In this document: positions 50,901 to 57,698 of the stretch, piece after piece
Numbering within the stretch: position 1 is the first letter of the stretch
Layout of the letters: each line of letters opens with the position of its first letter
Assembly: GCF_000418325.1 (NCBI RefSeq)
Contig: NC_021658.1
Coordinates: 7,082,001 to 7,146,000, forward strand
Source: Sorangium cellulosum So0157-2
Lineage (GTDB): Bacteria > Myxococcota_A > Polyangia > Polyangiales > Polyangiaceae
Direction of reading: 5' to 3'
Length of the DNA stretch: 64,000 nucleotides
Program-made: the position numbers and the translations under genes
The notes under the pieces: generated by a model
Databases searched by the model: none
The model's input: the letters and a program-made list of their open reading frames with translations, nothing else
Told to the model about the DNA's origin: nothing

Positions 50901-53900
50901 CACCCGCCCGAACTCCTCCAGCATCGGTTCCATCAGCGGCGAGTGGGACGCGTGCGAGACATGCAGCCGCTTGGTGCGCACGCCGCGCGCCGCGAACCCC
51001 GCCGCGATCGCCTGCACCGCTCGCTCCACGCCCGCTATCACCACCTGCTCCGGCCCATTGACCGCCGCGATCGACACCGACGCCGCGTGCGGCGCCACCG
51101 CCGCGGCCACCTCCGCCTCCGGCGCTCCGAGCGACACCATCGCGCCGCCCGCCGAGAGCCCCTGCATCAGCCGCCCGCGCGCCGCCACGAGCCTCACCCC
51201 ATCTTCCAGCGAGAACACCCCCGCCACGCACGCCGCCACCAGCTCCCCGGCGCTATGCCCAGCCACCAGCTCCGGCTCTACGCCCCACGACCGCCACAGC
51301 GCCGTCAGCGCGTACTCCACCGTGAAGAGCGCGGGCTGGGTGAACGCCGTCTGGTCGAGCAGCAACGACTCGGCGCTCCCCGGCTCCGCCCACATCACCT
51401 CGCGCAGCGGGCGGTCCAGCTCCCGGTCGAACAGCGCCACGCACCGGTCGAACGCCTCCCGGAACGCTGGCCACGCCGCGCAAAGCCCCCGGCCCATGCC
51501 CGGCGTCTGCGCGCCCTGTCCGGTGAACAGCAACGCCAGCTTGCCGCGCGACGAGCTCGCGATGCAGCGCGCCGCCCCCGGCGGCGTCTGCCCCTGCGCC
51601 ACGGCCGAGAGCGCCGCCAGCAGCCCCTCGCGCGACGTCACCGCCACCGCGAGCCGGTGGTTCATCGCGCTGCGCGTCGTCGCCAGGCTGAACGCCACGT
51701 CCCCGAGCCCGAGCTCCGGGTGCATGTCCAGGTGCTCGCGCAGCCGCGCCGCCTGCGCGTCGAGCGCCCCCTCGCTCTTGCCCGACAGCACCAGAAGCTC
51801 CGCCGAGCGCTCCGGCGCGGCAGGCCCCAGCTCCACCGCCGGCGCCTCTTCCAGCACCACGTGCGCGTTCGTTCCGCTCATCCCGAACGAGCTCACCCCC
51901 GCGAAGCGCGGCCGGTCCGTGCGCGGCCACGGCACCGCTGCGCGGGCCACCGCCACCGGCAGCGCCTCCCACGGCAAGAGCGGGTTGAGCTCGCCCAGCT
52001 CCGGCTGGGCTGGTATTTGCTCTTGCCCCAGCGCGAGCACCGCCTTGAGCAAGCCGGCCAGGCCCGCCGCGGGCTCCATGTGCCCAAGGTTGGCCTTGGC
52101 GGCTCCCAGGATCAGCGGTCGGTCCGCAGGGCGGGCTTGCCCGTACACGTCGCTCAGCGCCCGCACCTCGATCGGGTCGCCCAGCGCCGTCCCGGTCCCG
52201 TGGCATTCCACGAAATCGACGTCGGCCGGAACCACCCCTGCGTGCGCCAGCGCCTGGCGTAACAGCGCCTCCTGGGCAGGGCCGCTGGGCACTGTCAGCC
52301 CGCTGCTCGGGCCATCATGATTGATCGCCGTACCCCGGATCACCGCCACGATGGGGTCGCGGTCGCGCTGCGCGTCGGAGAGCCGCTTGAGCACCACCAC
52401 GGCGCAGCCCTCGGCCCGCGCGTAGCCGTCCGCGTCGGCCGAGAACGTCTTGCACCGCCCGCCGGGCGAAAGCGCGTGCATCCGTGAGAGCAGCGCGAAG
52501 GTCTTCGGCGAGAGCAGCATGTTGACGCCGCCAACCAGGGCTTGGTCGCACTCGCCCCGTCGCAAGCTCTGGCAGCCGAGGTGCAGCGCCACGAGCGACG
52601 AGGAGCACGCCGTATCCACAGCCAGGGTCGGCCCGTGCAGGCCCAGGAAAAATGACAGCCGTCCCGCCGCAACGCTGAGCATGTTGCCGGTGCCGCTGTA
52701 GAGCCCCGCCGCCTCATCGGCGAGGTCCTGCACCCGCTCGGCATATTCGTTGGGGCCCGCGCCCACGAACACGCCCGTGGGGCTCTCGCGCAGCGCCGAC
52801 GGGTCCTGGCCCGCGCGCTCGATCGCCTCCCAGCTCACTTCCAGCAGCAGCCGCTGTTGCGGGTCCAGGCTCATCGCCTCCCGAGGCGAGATGTGGAAGA
52901 ACGCCGCATCGAACGTCTCCACCTCGCGCAGAAAGCCACCCCTGGGCACGTAGGTCTGTCTCTGAGCCTCTCCCGAGCCGGGGCCGCGCCCGTCTGCCCC
53001 ATTCCACCGGTCGGCCGGCACCTCGGTGCTGACCACCACGCCCTCGGTCAACAGCTGCCAGTAGGACTCCAGGTCCTCGACCCCGCCCGGGAAGCGGCAG
53101 GCGGCACCCACGATGGCGATCGGGTCCTCTGTCGCCGGCAACCGAGCGCTTCGCACGTCGGTGCGGTCCTGCAGCTCCAGCGCCTGGCTCAGCAAGTATT
53201 CCACCAGCCGCTCCACGGTCGGATGGTCGAACGCCAGCGTCGCCGACAGCGGCATACCCAGCTCACCCTGAAGCCGTTTGCGGATTTCCACGGCCATCAG
53301 GGAGTCGAGGCCCTGCTCGGCGAAGCCTCGTCGCACGTCGAGCGTGCCCTGATCGGTAAAGCCCATCACCCCGGCGACCACGCCGCGCACAAGCTCGTAG
53401 AGCGCCGAGCGGGTCTCCACGACAGACGCGTTACGCCAGCGCTCCACAGCTGGCACGGCCGAGGAGGAGGTCGCTTTCGTGGCAGTTACCAGCCGATCCC
53501 AGAAGCGGCCTCGGCTCGCGTCGCGCGGAGCCGCTCCCGCATGGGCCCAATCCATCTGGATGACCACGCGCTGCGTCGCGCGCGTACCGAGCAGCCATTC
53601 CATCGCCGCCAGGGCACGACGCGTCGGCATCGCCCAGATTCCCGATGCCTCGTGTTCCCGGCGCTGCGCCTGCGAGCCCATCCCCCCCTCCGCCCACAGG
53701 CCCCAGGCGATGCTCAGGGCGGCGAGCCCCTGCGTTCGGCGGAGGTCCGCCAGCGCGTCCAAAAAGGCATTGCCTGCCGCGTAGCTGCCCTGGCCGATCG
53801 AGCCGAAGACGCCCGACGCCGAGGAAAACAGTACGAAGAGGTCCAGCGGCTGCTCGCGGGTAAGGGTGTGCAGCACCCATGCCCCCTCCACCTTGGGGCG

Positions 53901-56900
53901 CAACACCCGGGCGAGCCGACCAGCGTCCTGGTGGGCCAGCAGCCCGTCGTCGAGCAGACCCGCGGCGTGCACGACCCCCCGCAGCGGCGGCTCGACGGCC
54001 GCCAAGAGCGCCGCCATGCCTTCGGCATCGGCCACGTCGACCGCCGCCACGGTGACCCGCGCGCCCTGCGCCTCCAGCGCCTCGATCGCCGCAATGCGCG
54101 CGCGCACCTCTGGCGGCTGATCTCGGCCCCATTCCTCGCGGTCGGGCAATCCGTGCCGGCTGATCAGCACGAGGTGCCCCGCCCCGCGCTCCACCAACCA
54201 CCGCGCAACGAGGAGGCCAAGGGCGCCCAGCCCACCCGTCACCAAGTAACTCCCCTCCGCAGACAGCGACACCGGCGCTGCGTTTCCCTCCGGTGGGGCG
54301 GCCACGAGCCGCGCTGCGCGCCGGCGCCCCTGGCGGAATGCCAGCTGATCCTCGGCGTCCGGCGAAAGCAGCTCGGCCACCAGGGCCTCGACCTCCGTCG
54401 GGCTCTCCTCCGGATCCAGGTCCACGAGCCCGCCCCAGGAGCCGGGATGCTCCAGCGCCGCGACCCGGCCCATACCCCACAGCGCCGCCTGACAGGGGGC
54501 AGCGTCAGGCTCGCCGCCCACCGTGCAGGCCCCTCGGGTCACGATCCAGAGCCGGGGTGAGCGCGGCCCCGTGCCCAGCGCCTGAATCAGCGCGAGCACC
54601 GGCGCCGTGGCAAGATGGGTGACTTTGCCGACCTCTTCGGCCGATGCCCCCGCCTCCACGACGGCGTCCAGACCCCAGAGGTACAGCACCCCCTGCCAGT
54701 CGTTGCGGCCACCGAGGGCCTGGGTCACCTGCTCGGCGACCGCGGAGGCCTCGGCCGGCGCATGGAGCACGGCGCACGAACATCCCTGCGACGAAAGCGC
54801 CGCCGCGGCCGCCTCCCCGACTCCACCCCGGTCGGCCAGCACCAGCCACCCGCCGGACCGGGCTCGCCGCGAATCCACGGATGAGCGAGGCATCTCGGGC
54901 CAGTCCACCCGGTAAAACCACTGCGCCAGCGCATCGGCGGCCGTGGCTCCGAGCCCTTCGGCCGGCGCCTCGATCCAGTACCGCTGCCGCTGCCACGGAT
55001 AGGTCGGCAGCGGCACCCGCCGCCCAGCCGTGGGGAAGACGCCCGGCCAGCTGACCGAGCCGCCGCCGGCCCACAGCCCGCCCAGCGCCTCGAGCACCCC
55101 CGCAGCCTCCTCGCGCCCGGCGCGCAACGACGCCAGCAGCGTCGGCTCCGTCTCCGGCAGGCAGGCTGGCAACAGCCCGAGCAGCGTCGGCTTCGGGCCC
55201 ACTTCGACGAACGTCCCCGCGCCGGCTTCGTGCAGCGCCTTCACCCCGTCCGCGAAGCGCACCGCCTCCCGCACGTGCCGCACCCAGTAGCCCGGCGCGC
55301 TCAGCTCGTCCGTGACCACCTTCCCGCTCAGGTTGCTCACCAGCGAAACGCTTGGCCGCCGGTACGTCACCGACGCCGCCACCCGCCCGAACTCCTCCAG
55401 CATCGGTTCCATCAGCGGCGAGTGGGACGCGTGCGAGACATGCAGCCGCTTGGTGCGCACGCCGCGCGCCGCGAACCCCGCCGCGATCGCCTGCACCGCT
55501 CGCTCCACGCCCGCGATCACCACCTGCTCCGGCCCATTGACCGCCGCGATCGACACCGACGCCGCGTGCGGCGCCACCGCCGCGGCCACCTCCGCCTCCG
55601 GCGCTCCGAGCGACACCATCGCGCCGCCCGCCGAGAGCCCCTGCATCAGCCGCCCGCGCGCCGCCACGAGCCTCACCCCATCTTCCAGCGAGAACACCCC
55701 CGCCACGCACGCCGCCACCAGCTCCCCGGCGCTATGCCCAGCCACCAGCTCCGGCTCTACGCCCCACGACCACCACAGCGCCGTCAGCGCGTACTCCACC
55801 GTGAAGAGCGCGGGCTGGGTGAACGCCGTCTGGTCGAGCAGCAACGACTCGGCGCTCCCCGGCTCCGCCCACATCACCTCGCGCAGCGGGCGGTCCAGCT
55901 CCCGGTCGAACAGCGCCACGCACCGGTCGAACGCCTCCCGGAACGCTGGCCACGCCGCGCAAAGCCCCCGGCCCATGCCCGGCGTCTGCGCGCCCTGTCC
56001 GGTGAACAGCAACGCCAGCTTGCCGCGCGACGAGCTCGCGATGCAGCGCGCCGCCCCCGGCGGCGTCTGCCCCTGCGCCACGGCCGAGAGCGCCGCCAGC
56101 AGCCCCTCGCGCGACGTCACCGCCACCGCGAGCCGGTGGTTCATCGCGCTGCGCGTCGTCGCCAGGCTGAACGCCACGTCCCCGAGCCCGAGCTCCGGGT
56201 GCATGTCCAGGTGCTCGCGCAGCCGCGCCGCCTGCGCGTCGAGCGCCCCCTCGCTCTTGCCCGACAGCACCAGAAGCTCCGCCGAGCGCTCCGGCGCGGC
56301 AGGCCCCAGCTCCACCGCCGGCGCCTCTTCCAGCACCACGTGCGCGTTCGTTCCGCTCATCCCGAACGAGCTCACCCCCGCGAAGCGCGGCCGGTCCGTG
56401 CGCGGCCACGGCACCGGCTCGGTCGCCAACGCGAGCGCGCTGCCCTCGAGCCGGATCCGCGGATTGAGCGTGCGGAAGTTGAGGTTTCGCGGGATGCGCT
56501 CGTGCGTCAGCGAAAGCGCTGCCTTGATCAGACCCGCTACGCCTGCGGCGGCCTCGAGATGGCCGATGTTGGTCTTCACCGCGCCCAGCACGCAGCGTGT
56601 GCCGTCGGAGCGCGCCGGCCCCACCGTCGCCCGCAGCGCCTCGACCTCGATGGGATCGCCCAGCGAGGTCCCTGTGCCGTGGGTCTCGACGTAATCGACG
56701 GCCCCAGCTTCGACGTGGGCGCTCCGCAGCGCCTCGCGCAAGACCGTCTCCTGAGCCAGCACGTTGGGCGCGGTCAACCCGGTCGACCGGCCATCATGGT
56801 TGATGGCCGAGCCCCGGATCAGCGCCCAGATGCGGTCGCCATCCCGTTGCGCGTCGGAGAGCCGTTTGAGGACGACCAGGCCACAGCCCTCGCCACGGAC

Positions 56901-57698
56901 GAACCCGTTGGCCGAAGCATCGAAGGTCCGGCAACGACCATCGGGCGACAGCGCTTGCGTGCGCGCCGCGGCTTCCATCATGTCGGGGGAGAGGAGCGCG
57001 CTGACCCCTCCCGCCAACGCGAGATCGCTCTCTCCTGCGCGCAGGCTGCGGCAGGCGAGGTGAATCGCCACCAGCGATGACGAGCACGCCGTGTCGACGG
57101 TCAGGCAAGGTCCCTGCAGCCCCAGCGTGTACGACAGCCGTCCGGCGGCGATGCTGAGCATGTTGCCGGTGGCGCTGTACGCGTCTCGCTCCTCGCGCGG
57201 CAGCCGAGCGACCGTGCGCGCGTAGTCCGCCGTGAAAGCGCCGACGAACACACCGGTGCGGCTCCCGTCGATGGACCGGGGCGAGATACCGGCGTCCTCG
57301 AGCCCCTCCCAAGCGACCTCCAGCAACAGACGATGCTGCGGGTCGAGCGATCGCGCCTCCCGAGGCGAGATGCCGAAGAACGCAGCATCGAAGCAATCTA
57401 TCGGCTCGGTGAGCAGCCCCGCCCAGTGCGGCACGGCCTCGACGGGAGCGACACCTACCAGCGCCCAGCGCCTGTCGAGCGGCTGGACCGCGTCGCGCTC
57501 CGCGTCGAGCAGCTCCCAAAACGCTTCCGGAGCGTCCGCGCCGCCAGGGAAGCGGCAGCCGATACCGACGATGGCGATCGGCTCGGTCCGTTCCAGCTCC
57601 GCCTGTGCGAGCCCAGCGAGCCGCTCCTCCAGCCGCTGAATGATGATGGCCGCTTGTTTCAGCGGATTCTGCTGTGCCGTAGGACCGCGAGTAGTCAT
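35925..57698 (-). CDS. epoD: Epothilone PKS EpoD: modules 3 to 6
   Basis: 7257 aa, the exact length of EpoD (EpoC in the alternative naming). Approximate residues: docking helix 1-36; module 3 KS 38-460 (Cys205), AT 555-870, KR 1150-1305, ACP 1430-1500; module 4 KS 1523-1946, AT 2047-2360, KR 2643-2803, ACP 2913-3003; module 5 KS 3020-3440, AT 3545-3867, DH 3943-4170, ER 4410-4713, KR 4728-4910, ACP 5013-5087; module 6 KS 5103-5520, AT 5628-5923, DH 5990-6267, ER 6517-6830, KR 6853-7033, ACP 7110-7213; C-terminal docking segment. ATs 3 and 4 read HASH, AT5 HAFH (malonyl), AT6 VASH (methylmalonyl). KR4 lacks the LDD motif present in KR3, KR5 and KR6. It builds C15 to C7 of epothilone. Its ATG overlaps the epoC stop (ATGA). 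The frame is intact. Confidence 0.96.
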   Translation of the reverse strand: MTTRGPTAQQNPLKQAAIIIQRLEERLAGLAQAELERTEPIAIVGIGCRFPGGADAPEAFWELLDAERDAVQPLDRRWALVGVAPVEAVPHWAGLLTEPIDCFDAAFFGISPREARSLDPQHRLLLEVAWEGLEDAGISPRSIDGSRTGVFVGAFTADYARTVARLPREERDAYSATGNMLSIAAGRLSYTLGLQGPCLTVDTACSSSLVAIHLACRSLRAGESDLALAGGVSALLSPDMMEAAARTQALSPDGRCRTFDASANGFVRGEGCGLVVLKRLSDAQRDGDRIWALIRGSAINHDGRSTGLTAPNVLAQETVLREALRSAHVEAGAVDYVETHGTGTSLGDPIEVEALRATVGPARSDGTRCVLGAVKTNIGHLEAAAGVAGLIKAALSLTHERIPRNLNFRTLNPRIRLEGSALALATEPVPWPRTDRPRFAGVSSFGMSGTNAHVVLEEAPAVELGPAAPERSAELLVLSGKSEGALDAQAARLREHLDMHPELGLGDVAFSLATTRSAMNHRLAVAVTSREGLLAALSAVAQGQTPPGAARCIASSSRGKLALLFTGQGAQTPGMGRGLCAAWPAFREAFDRCVALFDRELDRPLREVMWAEPGSAESLLLDQTAFTQPALFTVEYALTALWWSWGVEPELVAGHSAGELVAACVAGVFSLEDGVRLVAARGRLMQGLSAGGAMVSLGAPEAEVAAAVAPHAASVSIAAVNGPEQVVIAGVERAVQAIAAGFAARGVRTKRLHVSHASHSPLMEPMLEEFGRVAASVTYRRPSVSLVSNLSGKVVTDELSAPGYWVRHVREAVRFADGVKALHEAGAGTFVEVGPKPTLLGLLPACLPETEPTLLASLRAGREEAAGVLEALGGLWAGGGSVSWPGVFPTAGRRVPLPTYPWQRQRYWIEAPAEGLGATAADALAQWFYRVDWPEMPRSSVDSRRARSGGWLVLADRGGVGEAAAAALSSQGCSCAVLHAPAEASAVAEQVTQALGGRNDWQGVLYLWGLDAVVEAGASAEEVGKVTHLATAPVLALIQALGTGPRSPRLWIVTRGACTVGGEPDAAPCQAALWGMGRVAALEHPGSWGGLVDLDPEESPTEVEALVAELLSPDAEDQLAFRQGRRRAARLVAAPPEGNAAPVSLSAEGSYLVTGGLGALGLLVARWLVERGAGHLVLISRHGLPDREEWGRDQPPEVRARIAAIEALEAQGARVTVAAVDVADAEGMAALLAAVEPPLRGVVHAAGLLDDGLLAHQDAGRLARVLRPKVEGAWVLHTLTREQPLDLFVLFSSASGVFGSIGQGSYAAGNAFLDALADLRRTQGLAALSIAWGLWAEGGMGSQAQRREHEASGIWAMPTRRALAAMEWLLGTRATQRVVIQMDWAHAGAAPRDASRGRFWDRLVTATKATSSSAVPAVERWRNASVVETRSALYELVRGVVAGVMGFTDQGTLDVRRGFAEQGLDSLMAVEIRKRLQGELGMPLSATLAFDHPTVERLVEYLLSQALELQDRTDVRSARLPATEDPIAIVGAACRFPGGVEDLESYWQLLTEGVVVSTEVPADRWNGADGRGPGSGEAQRQTYVPRGGFLREVETFDAAFFHISPREAMSLDPQQRLLLEVSWEAIERAGQDPSALRESPTGVFVGAGPNEYAERVQDLADEAAGLYSGTGNMLSVAAGRLSFFLGLHGPTLAVDTACSSSLVALHLGCQSLRRGECDQALVGGVNMLLSPKTFALLSRMHALSPGGRCKTFSADADGYARAEGCAVVVLKRLSDAQRDRDPIVAVIRGTAINHDGPSSGLTVPSGPAQEALLRQALAHAGVVPADVDFVECHGTGTALGDPIEVRALSDVYGQARPADRPLILGAAKANLGHMEPAAGLAGLLKAVLALGQEQIPAQPELGELNPLLPWEALPVAVARAAVPWPRTDRPRFAGVSSFGMSGTNAHVVLEEAPAVELGPAAPERSAELLVLSGKSEGALDAQAARLREHLDMHPELGLGDVAFSLATTRSAMNHRLAVAVTSREGLLAALSAVAQGQTPPGAARCIASSSRGKLALLFTGQGAQTPGMGRGLCAAWPAFREAFDRCVALFDRELDRPLREVMWAEPGSAESLLLDQTAFTQPALFTVEYALTALWRSWGVEPELVAGHSAGELVAACVAGVFSLEDGVRLVAARGRLMQGLSAGGAMVSLGAPEAEVAAAVAPHAASVSIAAVNGPEQVVIAGVERAVQAIAAGFAARGVRTKRLHVSHASHSPLMEPMLEEFGRVAASVTYRRPSVSLVSNLSGKVVTDELSAPGYWVRHVREAVRFADGVKALHEAGAGTFLEVGPKPTLLGLLPACLPETEPTLLASLRAGREEAAGVLEALGRLWAGGGSVSWPGVFPTAGRRVPLPTYPWQRQRYWPDIEPDSRRHAAADPTQGWFYRVDWPEIPRSLQKSEEASRGSWLVLADKGGVGEAVAAALSTRGLPCVVIHAPAETSATAELVTEAAGGRSDWQVVLYLWGLDAVVGAEASIDEIGDATRRATAPVLGLARFLSTVSCSPRLWVVTRGACIVGDEPAIAPCQAALWGMGRVAALEHPGAWGGLVDLDPRASPPQASPIDGEMLVTELLSQETEDQLAFRHGRRHAARLVAAPPQGQAAPVSLSAEASYLVTGGLGGLGLIVAQWLVELGARHLVLTSRRGLPDRQAWREQQPPEIRARIAAVEALEARGARVTVAAVDVADVEPMTALVSSVEPPLRGVVHAAGVSVMRPLAETDETLLESVLRPKVAGSWLLHRLLHGRPLDLFVLFSSGAAVWGSHSQGAYAAANAFLDGLAHLRRSQSLPALSVAWGLWAEGGMADAEAHARLSDIGVLPMSTSAALSALQRLVETGAAQRTVTRMDWARFAPVYTARGRRNLLSALVAGRDIIAPSPPAAATRNWRGLSVAEARVALHEIVHGAVARVLGFLDPSALDPGMGFNEQGLDSLMAVEIRNLLQAELDVRLSTTLAFDHPTVQRLVEHLLVDVLKLEDRSDTQHVWSLASDEPIAIVGAACRFPGGVEDLESYWQLLAEGVVVSAEVPADRWDAADWYDPDPEIPGRTYVTKGAFLRDLQRLDATFFRISPREAMSLDPQQRLLLEVSWEALESAGIAPDTLRDSPTGVFVGAGPNEYYTQRLRGFTDGAAGLYGGTGNMLSVTAGRLSFFLGLHGPTLAMDTACSSSLVALHLACQSLRLGECDQALVGGVNVLLAPETFVLLSRMRALSPDGRCKTFSADADGYARGEGCAVVVLKRLRDAQRAGDSILALIRGSAVNHDGPSSGLTVPNGPAQQALLRQALSQAGVSPVDVDFVECHGTGTALGDPIEVQALSEVYGPGRSGDRPLVLGAVKANVAHLEAASGLASLLKAVLALRHEQIPAQPELGELNPHLPWNTLPVAVPRNAVPWGRGARPRRAGVSAFGLSGTNVHVVLEEAPEVEPAPAAPARPVELVVLSAKSAAALDAAAERLSAHLSAHPELSLGDVAFSLATTRSPMEHRLAIATTSREALRGALDAAAQQKTPQGAVRGKAVSSRGKLAFLFTGQGAQMPGMGRGLYETWPAFREAFDRCVALFDREIDQPLREVMWAAPGLAQAARLDQTAYAQPALFALEYALAALWRSWGVEPHVLLGHSIGELVAACVAGVFSLEDAVRLVAARGRLMQALPAGGAMVAIAASEAEVAASVAPHAATVSIAAVNGPDAVVIAGAEVQVLALGATFAARGIRTKRLAVSHAFHSPLMDPMLEDFQRVAATIAYRAPDRPVVSNVTGHVAGPEIATPEYWVRHVRSAVRFGDGAKALHAAGAATFVEIGPKPVLLGLLPACLGEADAVLVPSLRADRSECEVVLAALGAWYAWGGALDWKGVFPDGARRVALPMYPWQRERHWMDLTPRSAAPAGIAGRWPLAGVGLCMPGAVLHHVLSIGPRHQPFLGDHLVFGKVVVPGAFHVAVILSIAAERWPERAIELTGVEFLKAIAMEPDQEVELHAVLTPEAAGDGYLFELATLAAPETERRWTTHARGRVQPTDGAPGALPRLEVLEDRAIQPLDFAGFLDRLSAVRIGWGPLWRWLQDGRVGDEASLATLVPTYPNAHDVAPLHPILLDNGFAVSLLATRSEPEDDGTPPLPFAVERVRWWRAPVGRVRCGGVPRSQAFGVSSFVLVDETGEVVAEVEGFVCRRAPREVFLRQESGASTAALYRLDWPEAPLPDAPAERMEESWVVVAAPGSEMAVALATRLNRCVLAEPQGLETALAGVSPAGVICLWEPGAHEEAPAAAQRVATEGLSVVQALRDRAVRLWWVTTGAVAVEAGERVQVATAAVWGLGRTVMQERPELSCTLVDLEPEADAARSADVLLRELGRADDETQVVFRSGKRRVGRLVKATTPEGLLVPDAESYRLEAGQKGTLDQLRLAPAQRRAPGPGEVEIKVTASGLNFRTVLAVLGMYPGDAGPMGGDCAGIVTAVGQGVHHLSVGDAVMTLGTLHRFVTVDARLVVRQPAGLTPAQAATVPVAFLTAWLALHDLGNLQRGERVLIHAAAGGVGMAAVQIARWIGAEVFATASPSKWAALQAMGVPRTHIASSRTLEFAETFRQVTGGRGVDVVLNALAGEFVDASLSLLSTSGRFLEMGKTDIRDRAAVAAAHPGVRYRVFDILELAPDRTREILERVVEGFAAGHLRALPVHAFAITKAEAAFRFMAQARHQGKVVLLPAPSAAPLAPTGTVLLTGGLGALGLHVARWLAQQGVPHMVLTGRRGLDTPGAAKAVAEIEALGARVTIAASDVADRNALEAVLQAIPAEWPLQGVIHAAGALDDGVLDEQTTDRFSRVLAPKVTGAWNLHELTAGNDLAFFVLFSSMSGLLGSAGQSNYAAANTFLDALAAHRRAEGLAAQSLAWGPWSDGGMAAGLSAALQARLARHGMGALSPAQGTALLGQALARPETQLGAMSLDVRAASQASGAAVPPVWRALVRAEARHAAAGAQGALAARVGALPEARRADEVRKVVQAEIARVLSWSAASAVPVDRPLSDLGLDSLTAVELRNVLGQRVGATLPATLAFDHPTVDALTRWLLDKVLVVAEPSVSPAKSSPQVALDEPIAVIGIGCRFPGGVTDPESFWRLLEEGSDAVVEVPHERWDIDAFYDPDPDVRGKMTTRFGGFLSDIDRFEPAFFGISPREATTMDPQQRLLLETSWEAFERAGILPERLMGSDTGVFVGLFYQEYAALAGGIEAFDGYLGTGTTASVASGRISYVLGLKGPSLTVDTACSSSLVAVHLACQALRRGECSVALAGGVALMLTPATFVEFSRLRGLAPDGRCKSFSAAADGVGWSEGCAMLLLKPLRDAQRDGDPILAVIRGTAVNQDGRSNGLTAPNGSSQQEVIRRALEQAGLAPADVSYVECHGTGTTLGDPIEVQALGAVLAQGRPSDRPLVIGSVKSNIGHTQAAAGVAGVIKVALALERGLIPRSLHFDAPNPHIPWSELAVQVAAKPVEWTRNGVPRRAGVSSFGVSGTNAHVVLEEAPAAAFAPAAARSAELFVLSAKSAAALDAQAARLSAHVVAHPELGLGDLAFSLATTRSPMTYRLAVAATSREALSAALDTAAQGQAPPAAARGHASTGSAPKVVFVFPGQGSQWLGMGQKLLSEEPVFRDALSACDRAIQAEAGWSLLAELAADETTSQLGRIDVVQPALFAIEVALSALWRSWGVEPDAVVGHSMGEVAAAHVAGALSLEDAVAIICRRSLLLRRISGQGEMAVVELSLAEAEAALLGYEDRLSVAVSNSPRSTVLAGEPAALAEVLAILAAKGVFCRRVKVDVASHSPQIDPLRDELLAALGELEPRQATVTMRSTVTSTIVAGPELVASYWADNVRQPVRFAEAVQSLMEGGHGLFVEMSPHPILTTSVEEIRRATKREGVAVGSLRRGQDERLSMLEALGALWVHGQAVGWERLFSAGGAGLRRVPLPTYPWQRERYWVDAPTGGAASGSRFAHAGSHPLLGEMQTLSTQRSTRVWETTLDLKRLPWLGDHRVQGAVVFPGAAYLEMALSSGAEALGDGPLQVSDVVLAEALAFADDTPVAVQVMATEERPGRLQFHVASRVPGHGRAAFRSHARGVLRQTERAEVPARLDLAALRARLQASAPAAATYAALAEMGLEYGPAFQGLVELWRGEGEALGRVRLPEAAGSPAACRLHPALLDACFHVSSAFADRGEATPWVPVEIGSLRWFQRPSGELWCHARSVSHGKPTPDRRSTDFWVVDSTGAIVAEISGLVAQRLAGGVRRHEEDDWFMEPAWEPTAVPGSEVMAGRWLLIGSGGGLGAALDSALTEAGHSVVHATGHGTSAAGLQALLTASFDGQAPTSVVHLGSLDERGGLDADAPFDADALEESLVRGCDSVLWTVQAVAGAGFRDPPRLWLVTRGAQAIGAGDVSVAQAPLLGLGRVIALEHAELRCARIDLDPARRDGEVDALLAELLADDAEEEVAFRGGERRVARLVRRPPETDCREKIEPAEGRPFRLEIDGSGVLDDLVLRATERRPPGPGEVEIAVEAAGLNFLDVMRAMGIYPGPGDGPVALGAECSGRIVAMGEGVESLRIGQDVVAVAPFSFGTHVTVDARMVAPRPAALTAAQAAALPVAFMTAWYGLVHLGRLRAGERVLIHSATGGTGLAAVQIARHLGAEIFATAGTPEKRAWLREQGIAHVMDSRSLDFAEQVLAATKGEGVDVVLNSLSGAAIDASLSTLVPDGRFIELGKTDIYADRSLGLAHFRKSLSYSAVDLAGLAVRRPERVAALLAEVVDLLARGALQPLPVEIFPLSRAADAFRKMAQAQHLGKLVLALEDPDVRIRVSGESGVAIRADGTYLVTGGLGGLGLSVAGWLAEQGAGHLVLVGRSGAVSAEQQTAVAALEAHGARVTVARADVADRAQIERILREVTASGMPLRGVVHAAGILDDGLLMQQTPARFRAVMAPKVRGALHLHALTREAPLSFFVLYASGAGLLGSPGQGNYAAANTFLDALAHHRRAQGLPALSVDWGLFADVGLAAGQQNRGARLVTRGTRSLTPDEGLWALERLLDGDRTQAGVMPFDVRQWVEFYPAAASSRRLSRLVTARRVASGRLAGDRDLLERLATAEAGARAGMLQEVVRAQVSQVLRLPEGKLDVDAPLTSLGMDSLMGLELRNRIEAVLGITMPATLLWTYPTVAALSAHLASHVVSTGDGESVRPPDTGSVAPMTHEVASLDEDGLFALIDESLARAGKR
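50496..51937 (-). repeat. Near-identical AT block, module 4 copy
   Basis: 1442 bp matching 54975-56416 at a constant offset of 4479 bp. I count four differences: one silent and three changing residues (Gly/Arg, Val/Leu and Trp/Arg between the module 3 and 4 ATs). Confidence 0.93.
54975..56416 (-). repeat. Near-identical AT block, module 3 copy
   Basis: Direct repeat of 50496-51937, covering the post-KS linker, AT3 and the post-AT linker. Both copies carry the HASH specificity motif. Confidence 0.93.
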
